Positions 1 through 5,871 of a stretch of DNA of 6,588 nucleotides are shown in pieces. The DNA comes from Candidatus Methanoprimaticola hominis (GTDB taxonomy: Archaea; Thermoplasmatota; Thermoplasmata; Methanomassiliicoccales; Methanomethylophilaceae). A program made the translations under genes and the position numbers. Below the pieces are notes generated by a model. The model worked only from the letters and a program-made list of their open reading frames with translations. It did not search any database and was not told the DNA's origin. The DNA lies in NCBI GenBank assembly GCA_006954465.1, contig LVVU01000064.1, positions 1,074 to 7,661 on the forward strand. The letters are read 5' to 3'. Position 1 is the stretch's first letter. Every line of letters begins with the position of its first letter.

Positions 1-1572
1 GCACCAGGGGGTTCCGACCTCGTCCATGCGGGCGTATCTCTTCCCGATGGTTCCGGAGCCGTCGTAGTATGCCTCCACGCGGTGGGAGTGGACTCCCTCG
101 TATATCCTGCGGGCCAGGTCGTCAAGGCCGTCCTTCTCCATCAGGGGGAAGACTCCGACCTTGATGGGGGCGACCTCGGGCTTGAGCCTTAGGACGGTGT
201 AGTCCTCGGCATCGTCGTGGGAGTAGGAGTGCTCCAGCACGGTGTAGAAGATCCTGTCGAGTCCGTGGGAGGGCTCGATGACGTGGGGGATGACGCGGTC
301 CCCGGTGACCTTCTCCTTGACCTTGGCGACCTCGAAGAACCTGTCGTCCAGGACGATGTCCTCTCCGTCCACGGTGATGGTGAGCTTCCCGTCCTTGACG
401 TCGGCGGGGGTCTTGCTCTCCATCGCAGCGGCGATGTCCTTGGCCTTGCCTTTGAACTCGGGTCCGAGGGCCTTGTGCTTGGCCCTGACCTTGTCGACCT
501 CCATCTCCCTGGGCTCGTCGAACCTCTTGAAGTGCGTGAGGTCGGCGCCGGAGTACTCCGCGTGCCTGGAGAGGTCCCAGCAGCCCCTGTCGGCGATTCC
601 GGTGATCTCCGTCCATCCGTAGGAGAGGAGTGCCTCCGCATCCCAGCAGTCGGCGGCGTAGTGGGCCATCTCGTCCTTGTCGTGCTGTCTGAACCTGAGC
701 CTCTCGGGGTCGACACCGAGCCTCACCAGGAGCTGGCGGGTGGTGTAGACGAAGTAGGCGAGGACGCGGTTGGCGATGATGCCGTCCTCCACTGCCTTCC
801 CGACGGTGGTGGTGATCATGCCGACGCCGGTGTTGGGCACGAGGTCGATGGTCTCGTTCTCGATGTCCTTGAACCTGGGCCAGTCCTTGTCCTCGGGGTC
901 GACGAAGAGCTCGACCTCCATCATGTTGAACTCCCTCATGCGGATCATGCCCTGCCTGGGCGCGATCTCGTTGCGGTATCCCCTGCCGGTCTGGATGACG
1001 CCCATGGGCATCTTCTCCCTGTTGTAGCGGTAGAGGTTCTGGTAGTTCACGAAGATGCCCTGCGCGGTCTCCGGCCTCATGTAACCGACACGGTTGGAGC
1101 CCGGTCCGATGTTCGTCTTGAACATCAGGTTGAACTCGTCCACCGGTCCGAGGTCGCCGCCGCACTCGGGGCACTTTACGTTGTGGTCGACGAACGCCTG
1201 CTCCAGCTCCTTGGGGCTGAGGACGTCGGCGTTCTCGAAGAACTCCTTCACCAGGTGGTCGGCCCTGAAGGGGGCCTGGCATTTGGTGCAGTACGTGATG
1301 TAGTCGGAGAACTCGTCGACGTGCCCGGAGGCTTTGAAGACCTCCCTGGGGTTGACCGTCTCCGAATCGATCTCGATGAATCCCTCGCGGCCCTTGTAGA
1401 TGGCGCGCCATACATCGACGATGTTGTTGCGCAGCGAGCAGCCCAGCGGTCCGTAGTCGTACATGCCCGCTACTCCTCCGTAGATCTCGAAGGAGGGCCA
1501 GATGAATCCCCTGCGCTTGCAGAGGGACATGAGGTCGTTGGCGTTCGCGCCTGAATCGTTTGAATCGCTCAT
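1..1572 (-). CDS. glyS: Glycyl-tRNA synthetase, archaeal/eukaryotic alpha2 type (C-terminus cut by window edge)
   Basis: This class II synthetase charges tRNA-Gly with glycine in the cytoplasm. Reading from the ATG at 1572, 524 codons are open to position 1 with no stop, so the gene continues beyond the left edge. What is seen: an N-terminal region CKRRGFIWPSFEIYGG (residues 18-33), two CxxC pairs (C95/C98 and C134/C137) typical of the zinc-binding insertion, the glycine-specific segment MRPETAQGIF (165-174), motif 2 with YRNEI (199-203), motif 3 with GLDRIFYTVLEH (437-448), and the start of the anticodon-binding domain ending in DEVGTPWC (517-524). Most of that last domain is missing. The first 14 residues are a Ser/Asn/Asp-rich tail. 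The start overlaps the stop of the CBS gene as ATGA and has no clear GGAGG site, so translation is probably coupled. The next in-frame ATG (1530) also lacks a ribosome site. The family assignment is very secure. Confidence 0.97.
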   Translation of the reverse strand, partial: MSDSNDSGANANDLMSLCKRRGFIWPSFEIYGGVAGMYDYGPLGCSLRNNIVDVWRAIYKGREGFIEIDSETVNPREVFKASGHVDEFSDYITYCTKCQAPFRADHLVKEFFENADVLSPKELEQAFVDHNVKCPECGGDLGPVDEFNLMFKTNIGPGSNRVGYMRPETAQGIFVNYQNLYRYNREKMPMGVIQTGRGYRNEIAPRQGMIRMREFNMMEVELFVDPEDKDWPRFKDIENETIDLVPNTGVGMITTTVGKAVEDGIIANRVLAYFVYTTRQLLVRLGVDPERLRFRQHDKDEMAHYAADCWDAEALLSYGWTEITGIADRGCWDLSRHAEYSGADLTHFKRFDEPREMEVDKVRAKHKALGPEFKGKAKDIAAAMESKTPADVKDGKLTITVDGEDIVLDDRFFEVAKVKEKVTGDRVIPHVIEPSHGLDRIFYTVLEHSYSHDDAEDYTVLRLKPEVAPIKVGVFPLMEKDGLDDLARRIYEGVHSHRVEAYYDGSGTIGKRYARMDEVGTPWC

Positions 1573-2414
1573 TTGGATCCCGTCAGGGCGCAAAGCACAT
1601 CCACATCATAAATCATGCCGAGGAGTTCGTCCTTGTTTCCATGGACGGGGACCTGACCGTAGTCGTTGGAGATCATCATCCTGGCGACCTCCGACAGGTT
1701 GGTCTTCTTGAAGACGGAGTAGGGGTCGCGGATCATGACGTCGCTGACCTTCCTCTCGTCGTTCAGGTACTTGTCGGTAGCCGAGTAGAACAGGGGGAGG
1801 ACGTTGCTGGCGCCCGCCATGTTGCCTATGTCCGCGATGCCGAGTTCCTTCAGCGCATCCGAGTTCTTCACCTGGTCGCTGAAGAGATCCCTGTCGGTGA
1901 GGATACCGACGAGCCTTCCGTGGTCGTCCATGACGGGGACCGCGGAGACGTCGCTGACCCTCATGGCGGGGATGGTGTACGAGAGGGGCTCCCCCTCCCA
2001 TGCGGTGACGCAGGTGGTCCTGATCACATCCTCTGCCACCATCTCGGTCTTCATGTCCCTGATGGTCTTGAGCAGGTCGGTGGGGGTCACTATGCCGATG
2101 AGCTTCCCGTCCTCGACGACGGGGAGCCTGTGGATCCTCAGGGTGCTGAACACCTCGGCGACCTCCTCCACGGGGGTGTCGGGGGTGGTGGTTATGCAGT
2201 TCTTCTTCATGATGAGGGAGAGCTGCTCCTCCTCGAAGTTCCTGAAGATGTCCCTCCTGGACACCACTCCCATCAGCTTCCCGTCGGCCGCGCGGATGAC
2301 GGGGAGTCCGGTCAGGTTGTTCCTGACCATGATGTTGATGGCATCTGTACGGGACCCCGGGACCTCCACGACGATGGGGGCCGGGGACATTACATCGGCT
2401 ACTGTCTTGCTCAT
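1569..2414 (-). CDS. Four-CBS-domain protein (putative adenine-nucleotide sensor)
   Basis: This 281-residue soluble protein consists almost entirely of four CBS domains, roughly residues 5-58, 66-118, 126-180 and 222-275, forming two Bateman pairs. Each of the first three ends in the ligand-type pattern G-h-h-S/T-x-x-D: GVVSRRD (49-55), GIVTPTD (107-113) and GILTDRD (170-176). The fourth has GMIYDVD (266-272), where Tyr replaces the usual Ser/Thr. A longer linker (about 181-221) separates the last domain. CBS pairs commonly bind AMP, ADP, ATP or S-adenosylmethionine and regulate a partner. No catalytic or DNA-binding domain is fused here, so the partner is unknown. The ATG directly follows the UspA stop (TAA then ATG, no gap) with GGAGG at 2426-2430, 11 nt upstream. 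The TGA stop overlaps the glyS start. Family assignment is firm; ligand and role are inference. Confidence 0.93.
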   Translation of the reverse strand: MSKTVADVMSPAPIVVEVPGSRTDAINIMVRNNLTGLPVIRAADGKLMGVVSRRDIFRNFEEEQLSLIMKKNCITTTPDTPVEEVAEVFSTLRIHRLPVVEDGKLIGIVTPTDLLKTIRDMKTEMVAEDVIRTTCVTAWEGEPLSYTIPAMRVSDVSAVPVMDDHGRLVGILTDRDLFSDQVKNSDALKELGIADIGNMAGASNVLPLFYSATDKYLNDERKVSDVMIRDPYSVFKKTNLSEVARMMISNDYGQVPVHGNKDELLGMIYDVDVLCALTGSK

Positions 2415-2855
2415 TTAGTTCGAAACCTCCGGCGATCTTACCACCATTACGGGGCATTGGGATGCTCTGACGACCCTCTCTGCGACGCTTCCCATAAGGA
2501 GCTTCGACATCCCGGTCCTTCCCAGGGTGCCCATGACGATGATGTCGTACTTGGGGGACTCGTCGAGGATGACCTTGACGGGGGTGCCCTCCCTGATGGA
2601 GAGCTCCACGGGAACGCCTTCCTCGGCGCCCAGGTCGCGGACGTAGTCCACCGCGGCCTTCCCCTCCTTCTCAAGGGTGTTGTAGACGTTCATGACCGCC
2701 GTGTCCATGGGCATGTTGGTCAGGATCGTCTGGTCCAGCACGTAGAGGGCGGTGATCTTGCCGCCGGCCAGCTTGGCCAGCTCCATCGCCTTCTTGACCG
2801 CGGCCTTCGTGTATTCGCTTCCATCGGTCGGCACGAGTATGTTCGTAAATGCCAT
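2415..2855 (-). CDS. Universal stress protein, UspA family, ATP-binding type
   Basis: This 146-residue protein is a single Usp domain of normal length. It opens with the beta1 segment ILVPTDGS (residues 6-13), including the adenine-side Asp11. It carries the nucleotide-binding pattern G-x2-G-x9-G-S at G109, G112, G122 and S123, followed by the closing strand CPVMVV (134-139). This pattern is that of the ATP-binding branch, such as MJ0577 of Methanocaldococcus, rather than the non-ATP-binding UspA of enteric bacteria. It is expected to be a cytoplasmic homodimer acting as a nucleotide-binding switch; its partner cannot be read from the sequence. The start is set by GGAGG at 2863-2867, 7 nt upstream of the ATG. 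It lies 14 nt after the amidohydrolase stop and abuts the CBS gene, so all three are probably co-transcribed. Pairing of Usp and CBS genes suggests a shared energy-sensing function (inference). Confidence 0.94.
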   Translation of the reverse strand: MAFTNILVPTDGSEYTKAAVKKAMELAKLAGGKITALYVLDQTILTNMPMDTAVMNVYNTLEKEGKAAVDYVRDLGAEEGVPVELSIREGTPVKVILDESPKYDIIVMGTLGRTGMSKLLMGSVAERVVRASQCPVMVVRSPEVSN

Positions 2856-2862
2856 TTCTGAA

Positions 2863-2867
2863 CCTCC
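2863..2867 (-). promoter_or_regulatory. Ribosome binding site (GGAGG) for the uspA-type gene
   Basis: A full GGAGG occupies the 14-nt gap between the amidohydrolase stop and the ATG at 2855, with a 7-nt spacing. It allows independent initiation within the shared transcript. Confidence 0.75.
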
Positions 2868-2869
2868 GC

Positions 2870-3913
2870 TTATTCCAGACTAGTCCTTTGGCCGCCGTTC
2901 CTCAGCGCCTCCCCGACATCCATGTTCTGGCTCGGGAGCACCGTGACGGGACCTGGACCTGTGCTTACTTGATGGGTTCTGACCGCATTTAATATCTTCC
3001 CACTTACGCGCGTGAGCGCGCGAAGCGCCTGGCAGGGGTCCCCTCCCTGGCCCTTCAGGACATCGTACAGGACCGATGCCTCGGACACCATGTCCGGGCG
3101 GCAGAGCATCCCGTTGTCCGTTCCTAGCGCTATGTCAGCTCCCAGGGACAGGGCTCTCGCCGCGGGGGAGGTCTTCCCGAAGTACGCGTTGGATGTGGGG
3201 CAGAGGACGATGGGCACCTCCGCCTCGGCGCATTTGACGATGTCGGAGTCCGTGGCCTCGCACATGTGGACGACGAACGCGGGGTCCAGGGAGAGTATGA
3301 AGTCGATGTCCTCGCGGATCCTCTCGCTCGCATGGATGGCGAATATCATGCGCCTCTCGCGGACCTCGTCGGCTATCCTCTCGATGTAGCCGCGATCCAT
3401 GTCCGAGATGCTCGAGATCCCTATCCCGTCGGCCGTCTCCAGGATGGAATCGATCTCCTCCGGGTCGAACTCCGGGGAAAGGGGTCTTCCGAGGATGACC
3501 GCATCCGGGACGCTCCTTCTGAGCATCCTGCACCCTTCGGCACCGCCCTCGCGGAAGTCCGCGAAGGTCCTCGATCCGTTCCTGCGGGAATCGTTCCCGA
3601 AACGGGCCATGTCCCTTTCCAGGATCGATGCGGGGGTCTCGCGGAGGTATCTGTGTTTCAGGCCGTCGGGAGGGGCCACTAGGTCGGAAAGGGATATCCC
3701 GGGCGGGATGGACAGCCCGTAGTCGGCGCAATGGGTGTGCATGTTCACGGTGTCCGCGAGGATGAATCCCCTGACGTCCGGTTCGACGGGGCAGTCCCCT
3801 GTGCCAATCCCGGTGATCCTGCCGTCCTGCGCGGTGACCCACCCCTCTCTGAGCCCCATCCTGTCCGACAGGATGCCTTCCGCGGCGAATTTCCCTGATC
3901 CGATCCCTGTCAT
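2870..3913 (-). CDS. Amidohydrolase-superfamily protein, cytosine/SAH-deaminase-like, substrate unknown
   Basis: This 347-residue protein has the metal-ligand set of the amidohydrolase superfamily: H59-x-H61 in the segment NMHTH, H194 with E197 in HASE, H216 in VVHMCEAT, and D266 in GTDN. It also has CPTSN (238-242), typical of the deaminase-like branch (guanine, SAH/5'-deoxyadenosine and cytosine deaminases, chlorohydrolases). A hydrolytic deaminase or related zinc/iron hydrolase in the cytosol is therefore likely, but the substrate is not deducible. The N-terminal beta-sandwich strands (about 7-37) are present, and the C-terminal part after residue 310 is short for the deaminase families. 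The ATG at 3913 was chosen because GAGGT lies 7 nt upstream (3921-3925) and the family's first strand starts just after it. In-frame upstream alternatives are GTG at 4003 (30 extra residues) and ATG at 4024; the added residues are Arg/Pro-rich and look non-domain. The stop is TAA, 14 nt before the uspA ATG. Confidence 0.85.
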   Translation of the reverse strand: MTGIGSGKFAAEGILSDRMGLREGWVTAQDGRITGIGTGDCPVEPDVRGFILADTVNMHTHCADYGLSIPPGISLSDLVAPPDGLKHRYLRETPASILERDMARFGNDSRRNGSRTFADFREGGAEGCRMLRRSVPDAVILGRPLSPEFDPEEIDSILETADGIGISSISDMDRGYIERIADEVRERRMIFAIHASERIREDIDFILSLDPAFVVHMCEATDSDIVKCAEAEVPIVLCPTSNAYFGKTSPAARALSLGADIALGTDNGMLCRPDMVSEASVLYDVLKGQGGDPCQALRALTRVSGKILNAVRTHQVSTGPGPVTVLPSQNMDVGEALRNGGQRTSLE

Positions 3914-3920
3914 TCCATCG

Positions 3921-3925
3921 ACCTC
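3921..3925 (-). promoter_or_regulatory. Ribosome binding site (GAGGT) deciding the amidohydrolase start
   Basis: GAGGT lies 7 nt upstream of the ATG at 3913, a normal spacing, and supports this start over the upstream GTG (4003) and ATG (4024). It is weaker than the doubled GGAGG near 4006-4017, so the choice also rests on where the family's first domain strand begins. Confidence 0.6.
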
Positions 3926-3945
3926 TGCGTTGTCTGTATCGGTAA

Positions 3946-3968
3946 ACGGCTCATCCGCTAAAAGCCGT
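3946..3968 (-). repeat. Inverted repeat, potential stem-loop 2
   Basis: On the minus strand ACGGCT (3968-3963) pairs with AGCCGT (3951-3946) across an 11-nt loop. It starts 2 nt after stem-loop 1 and ends about 20 nt upstream of the ribosome site for the start at 3913. The two hairpins do not compete for the same bases, so both could form together. Confidence 0.4.
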
Positions 3969-3970
3969 CT

Positions 3971-3991
3971 CCGGGATGCGAACGGTCCCGG
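3971..3991 (-). repeat. Inverted repeat, potential stem-loop 1
   Basis: On the minus strand CCGGGA (3991-3986) pairs perfectly with TCCCGG (3976-3971) across a 9-nt loop. A short T-run (TTTT, 3963-3960) follows 7 nt later. It could be a weak terminator-like hairpin after echF or a structure in the leader of the amidohydrolase mRNA. Confidence 0.45.
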
Positions 3992-4026
3992 TCGATAGGT
4001 CACGGCCTCCTGCCTCCTTCGCATCG

Positions 4027-4039
4027 TTCCGTCACGGAA
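4027..4039. repeat. 13-bp odd palindrome TTCCGTGACGGAA
   Basis: TTCCGT and ACGGAA are perfect inverted copies around a single central base, about 25 nt downstream of the echF stop. The near-zero spacer makes an RNA hairpin poor but suits a protein dimer binding to DNA. A regulatory role is only a possibility; no promoter was seen beside it. Confidence 0.3.
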
Positions 4040-4064
4040 GAAGCAGGAGACCGCTTCGATGCGT

Positions 4065-4433
4065 TTACGAGGAGTCCTCCGGGTCCTTCGTCTTCTCGGG
4101 GACCTGGAACGTGTCCACGGTCTTCGATACATCGGGCTGAGTGTACTCGGGGAGCATGGACAGGCAGCTCTTCGGACACGATTCGACGCAGTAGCCGCAT
4201 TGGATGCACCCCATCCTCTCGATCGTGACGGTCCTCGAGGATCTGTCGGCATGGATGGCCTTGGTCGGGCACTTCTTCCCGCATATGTTGCAGAGGATGC
4301 AGTCCGACGGATCGAATCCCACATGGCCCCGGGTCCTGTCGGTATATGTCCTGGGCTCCTCGGGGTAGTTCCTCGTCGCAGGCTTCGAGAACAGGTTCCT
4401 CATCAATCTCGGTAAGAACTTCATGACGGCCAT
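4065..4433 (-). CDS. echF: Ech hydrogenase subunit F, two-[4Fe-4S] ferredoxin-like polyferredoxin
   Basis: This 122-residue electron-transfer subunit links ferredoxin to the hydrogenase core. It shows two complete C-x2-C-x2-C-x3-C-P motifs, at C45/C48/C51/C55 and C76/C79/C82/C86, so two [4Fe-4S] clusters are expected. A short basic N-terminal stretch precedes them, and an acidic, charged tail ends the protein. This matches the NuoI/EchF type. Three in-frame ATGs are close together at 4439, 4433 and 4424. The one at 4433 is preferred because GGAGAG (4440-4445) sits at normal spacing; for 4439 it would be only about 2 nt away. Using 4439 would add two residues and give an ATGA overlap with the echE stop. 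It is the last gene of the hydrogenase block and is followed by the 151-nt spacer. Identity is secure; the start is uncertain by a few codons. Confidence 0.94.
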   Translation of the reverse strand: MAVMKFLPRLMRNLFSKPATRNYPEEPRTYTDRTRGHVGFDPSDCILCNICGKKCPTKAIHADRSSRTVTIERMGCIQCGYCVESCPKSCLSMLPEYTQPDVSKTVDTFQVPEKTKDPEDSS

Positions 4434-4435
4434 GC

Positions 4436-5515
4436 TCATCTCTCCGTACAGCTGATACACAGGTCTATGGTCAGGACCAGCATCGTCACATCCTGCAGTT
4501 GGCATCCCTGGAGGGTCTTCACGAGCGCAGGGATGTTGATGTTGGTCGGGGTCCTCACCCTTGCGCGGCTCAGATACTTCGTTCCATTGCCTTGGACGTA
4601 GTAGAAGCCCTCTCCTCTGGGCTGCTCCACCCTGAATGCGAAGTCCCCCTCGGGCACTGGCCCCTTCACGGGGACGCAGAATTCGCCTCCGGGGATGCTC
4701 CTTATTGCATTCCTTATGATGTCCATGGATTGGATCAACTCGTCCACCCTCACCATGCATCTGGACCAGCAGTCCCCTTCATCGCGGAGCACGGGTTCGA
4801 AGCCCAGGGACCTGTACACAGGGTCCGCCGATCTGACATCGTTGTCGACTCCGGATCCGCGTGCCACCGGTCCGACGGCGCAGAGGTCGATCACCTCCTG
4901 CTTCGACAGAACGCCCGTTCCGCACATCCTGTTCCTGATGGAGGAATCCTTCATGAACACGAGTCCCGTCCTCCTGACCTCGTCCTCGATCTCGTCGCAG
5001 ACCCCGGAGACCTTCGCAAGCATCTCCGGAGACACATCCCTGCGGACGCCCCCTATTTTGCAGAAGGACATCACGACCCTCGCCCCCGTTATCTCCTCGA
5101 ACACGTCGAGGACCTTCTCGCGTATCCGCCAGCAGTGCATGAACAGGGAATCGAATCCGAACGCATCCGCAAGGAGGCCCAGCCAGAGGAGATGGCTGTG
5201 GACCCTGGAGAGCTCCAGGAAGATGACCCTGAGATACCTCGCCCTGTCGGGGATCTCGATATCCATGAGGCCCTCCATGGCGCCGGTGTAGCCGTAGCTG
5301 TGACCGAAGCTGCAGATCCCGCAGACCCTTTCCATGATGTACGTCATCTGCTCGTAGTCATGGTTCTCGGCCAGCTTCTCCAATCCCCTATGGACGTATC
5401 CGATGGACGGCACCGCTCTGATGACGGTCTCGTCCTCCAGCTCGAGATCGAGGTGGATGGGCTCCGGAAGGGCCGGATGCTGCGGTCCGAAAGGCACTAT
5501 CGTCCTCTTCCCCAT
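4436..5515 (-). CDS. echE: Ech hydrogenase large subunit E, [NiFe] active-site subunit
   Basis: This 359-residue protein is the catalytic subunit that binds the NiFe(CN)2CO centre and reduces protons or oxidises H2. The N-terminal nickel motif RVCGIC is at residues 63-68 (ligands C65 and C68). The C-terminal motif DLCISC is at 351-356 (ligands C353 and C356). FGPQHPAL (9-16) and the segment around VHRGLEKL (41-48) are typical of the NuoD-like group 4 hydrogenases. The protein ends at Arg359, three residues after the last cysteine. There is thus no C-terminal extension for a maturation endopeptidase, as known for EchE and CooH. The Leu352 after Asp351 replaces the more common Pro. GGAGG at 5523-5527, 7 nt upstream, fixes the start. 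The ATG shares one base with the echD stop (TGATG). The assignment to Ech rather than Mbh, Eha or Ehb rests on the compact echB-F order and sizes. Confidence 0.96.
   Translation of the reverse strand: MGKRTIVPFGPQHPALPEPIHLDLELEDETVIRAVPSIGYVHRGLEKLAENHDYEQMTYIMERVCGICSFGHSYGYTGAMEGLMDIEIPDRARYLRVIFLELSRVHSHLLWLGLLADAFGFDSLFMHCWRIREKVLDVFEEITGARVVMSFCKIGGVRRDVSPEMLAKVSGVCDEIEDEVRRTGLVFMKDSSIRNRMCGTGVLSKQEVIDLCAVGPVARGSGVDNDVRSADPVYRSLGFEPVLRDEGDCWSRCMVRVDELIQSMDIIRNAIRSIPGGEFCVPVKGPVPEGDFAFRVEQPRGEGFYYVQGNGTKYLSRARVRTPTNINIPALVKTLQGCQLQDVTMLVLTIDLCISCTER
4440..4445 (-). promoter_or_regulatory. Ribosome binding site (GGAGAG) deciding the echF start
   Basis: The site lies inside the last codons of echE. 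It is at suitable spacing for the ATG at 4433 but too close to the ATG at 4439, which would otherwise be favoured because it gives an ATGA overlap. Confidence 0.6.
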
Positions 5516-5871
5516 CAAGCTCCCTCCTTCTTCTCGGCACCCTTCCAGGGCGTCTCCGCGGACATCCTGAAGAAGTTCCCCTTGTAGTCCAGCCTGCTGT
5601 CTGCGAATCCGACTCCGAACAGGTCGTGTATCTCGTTCTCGTAGACGAACGCGGCCCAGTACTCGGAGGTTATACTCTCGACCGTTCCGCCGAACGGGAC
5701 CGCGGTCCTGTAGCAGACCATTTCGTGATCCTTGTCGAATGTGTATATCAGCTCGGTCTCCCCCTGTCCGGTGACTCCGCATATCTGGACCATGCGGTAG
5801 CCTTCCGAATGCAGCTTCCGCGCGGTTCCGAGGACATCGCCGTATCCGATCTCGATGAATTCCTGTTTCAT
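5515..5871 (-). CDS. echD: Ech hydrogenase subunit D, NuoC-like 30-kDa subunit domain
   Basis: This 118-residue hydrophilic protein matches the respiratory-chain 30-kDa/NuoC family in short form. The recognisable core is WAAFVYENEIHDLFGV (residues 72-87), containing the E-x-E-h-x-D-h-F-G signature, followed by LDYKGNFFR (94-102). It carries no cluster-binding cysteine motif. In the complex it is expected to be a structural subunit packing against EchE and EchC on the cytoplasmic side. A strong GGAGG (5879-5883) lies 7 nt upstream of the ATG. The start overlaps the echC stop as ATGA, and its own TGA stop overlaps the echE ATG by one base, so production is likely coupled in both directions. A Lys/Glu-rich tail ends the protein. 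Its position between echC and echE is the standard ech order. Confidence 0.94.
   Translation of the reverse strand: MKQEFIEIGYGDVLGTARKLHSEGYRMVQICGVTGQGETELIYTFDKDHEMVCYRTAVPFGGTVESITSEYWAAFVYENEIHDLFGVGFADSRLDYKGNFFRMSAETPWKGAEKKEGA

Larger units (their letters stand above)
3914..4064 (-). other. 151-nt spacer between echF and the amidohydrolase gene
   Basis: This is the longest non-coding stretch if the 3913 start is right. On the minus strand it contains, in order, a 13-bp palindrome, a doubled GGAGG (4013-4017 and 4006-4010) in front of a GTG at 4003, two adjacent potential stem-loops, and GAGGT serving the ATG at 3913. No sequence resembling an archaeal BRE/TATA pair was seen, and no long T-run that would make a clear archaeal terminator. 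It may be an intra-operon spacer, an mRNA processing site, or, if GTG 4003 is the real start, partly coding. Confidence 0.6.

Noticed and set aside
217..1554. Long open plus-strand frame of 445 codons opposite glyS
   Set aside because: It is antisense to a clearly conserved synthetase. Its predicted protein is a Val/Gly/Asp/His-rich run without any domain, the typical mirror of a G+C-rich gene.
1560..2861. Long open plus-strand frame of 433 codons opposite the CBS and uspA genes
   Set aside because: It spans two convincing minus-strand genes, has Asp/His/Gly/Val-biased composition and shows no recognisable motif, so it is a coding shadow.
2987..2998. AT-rich stretch (ATATTAAAT on the minus strand) as a possible TATA box for uspA
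   Set aside because: It lies in the amidohydrolase coding region, matches the archaeal TATA consensus only loosely, has no purine-rich BRE that I can identify, and would give a leader of over 100 nt.
3007..3022. Hairpin-like CGCGCG-4 nt-CGCGCG inside the amidohydrolase gene
   Set aside because: It is explained by Arg/Ala/Leu/Thr codons in a conserved helical stretch of the protein and has no T-run or other signal beside it.
4065..4439. echF starting at the ATG at 4439 with an ATGA overlap
   Set aside because: The GGAGAG site would be only about 2 nt from this codon; the ATG at 4433 has normal spacing. The difference is two residues.
4499..5587. Open plus-strand frame of 362 codons opposite echE
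   Set aside because: It lies against a gene with complete [NiFe] motifs and has no domain signature or credible ribosome site.
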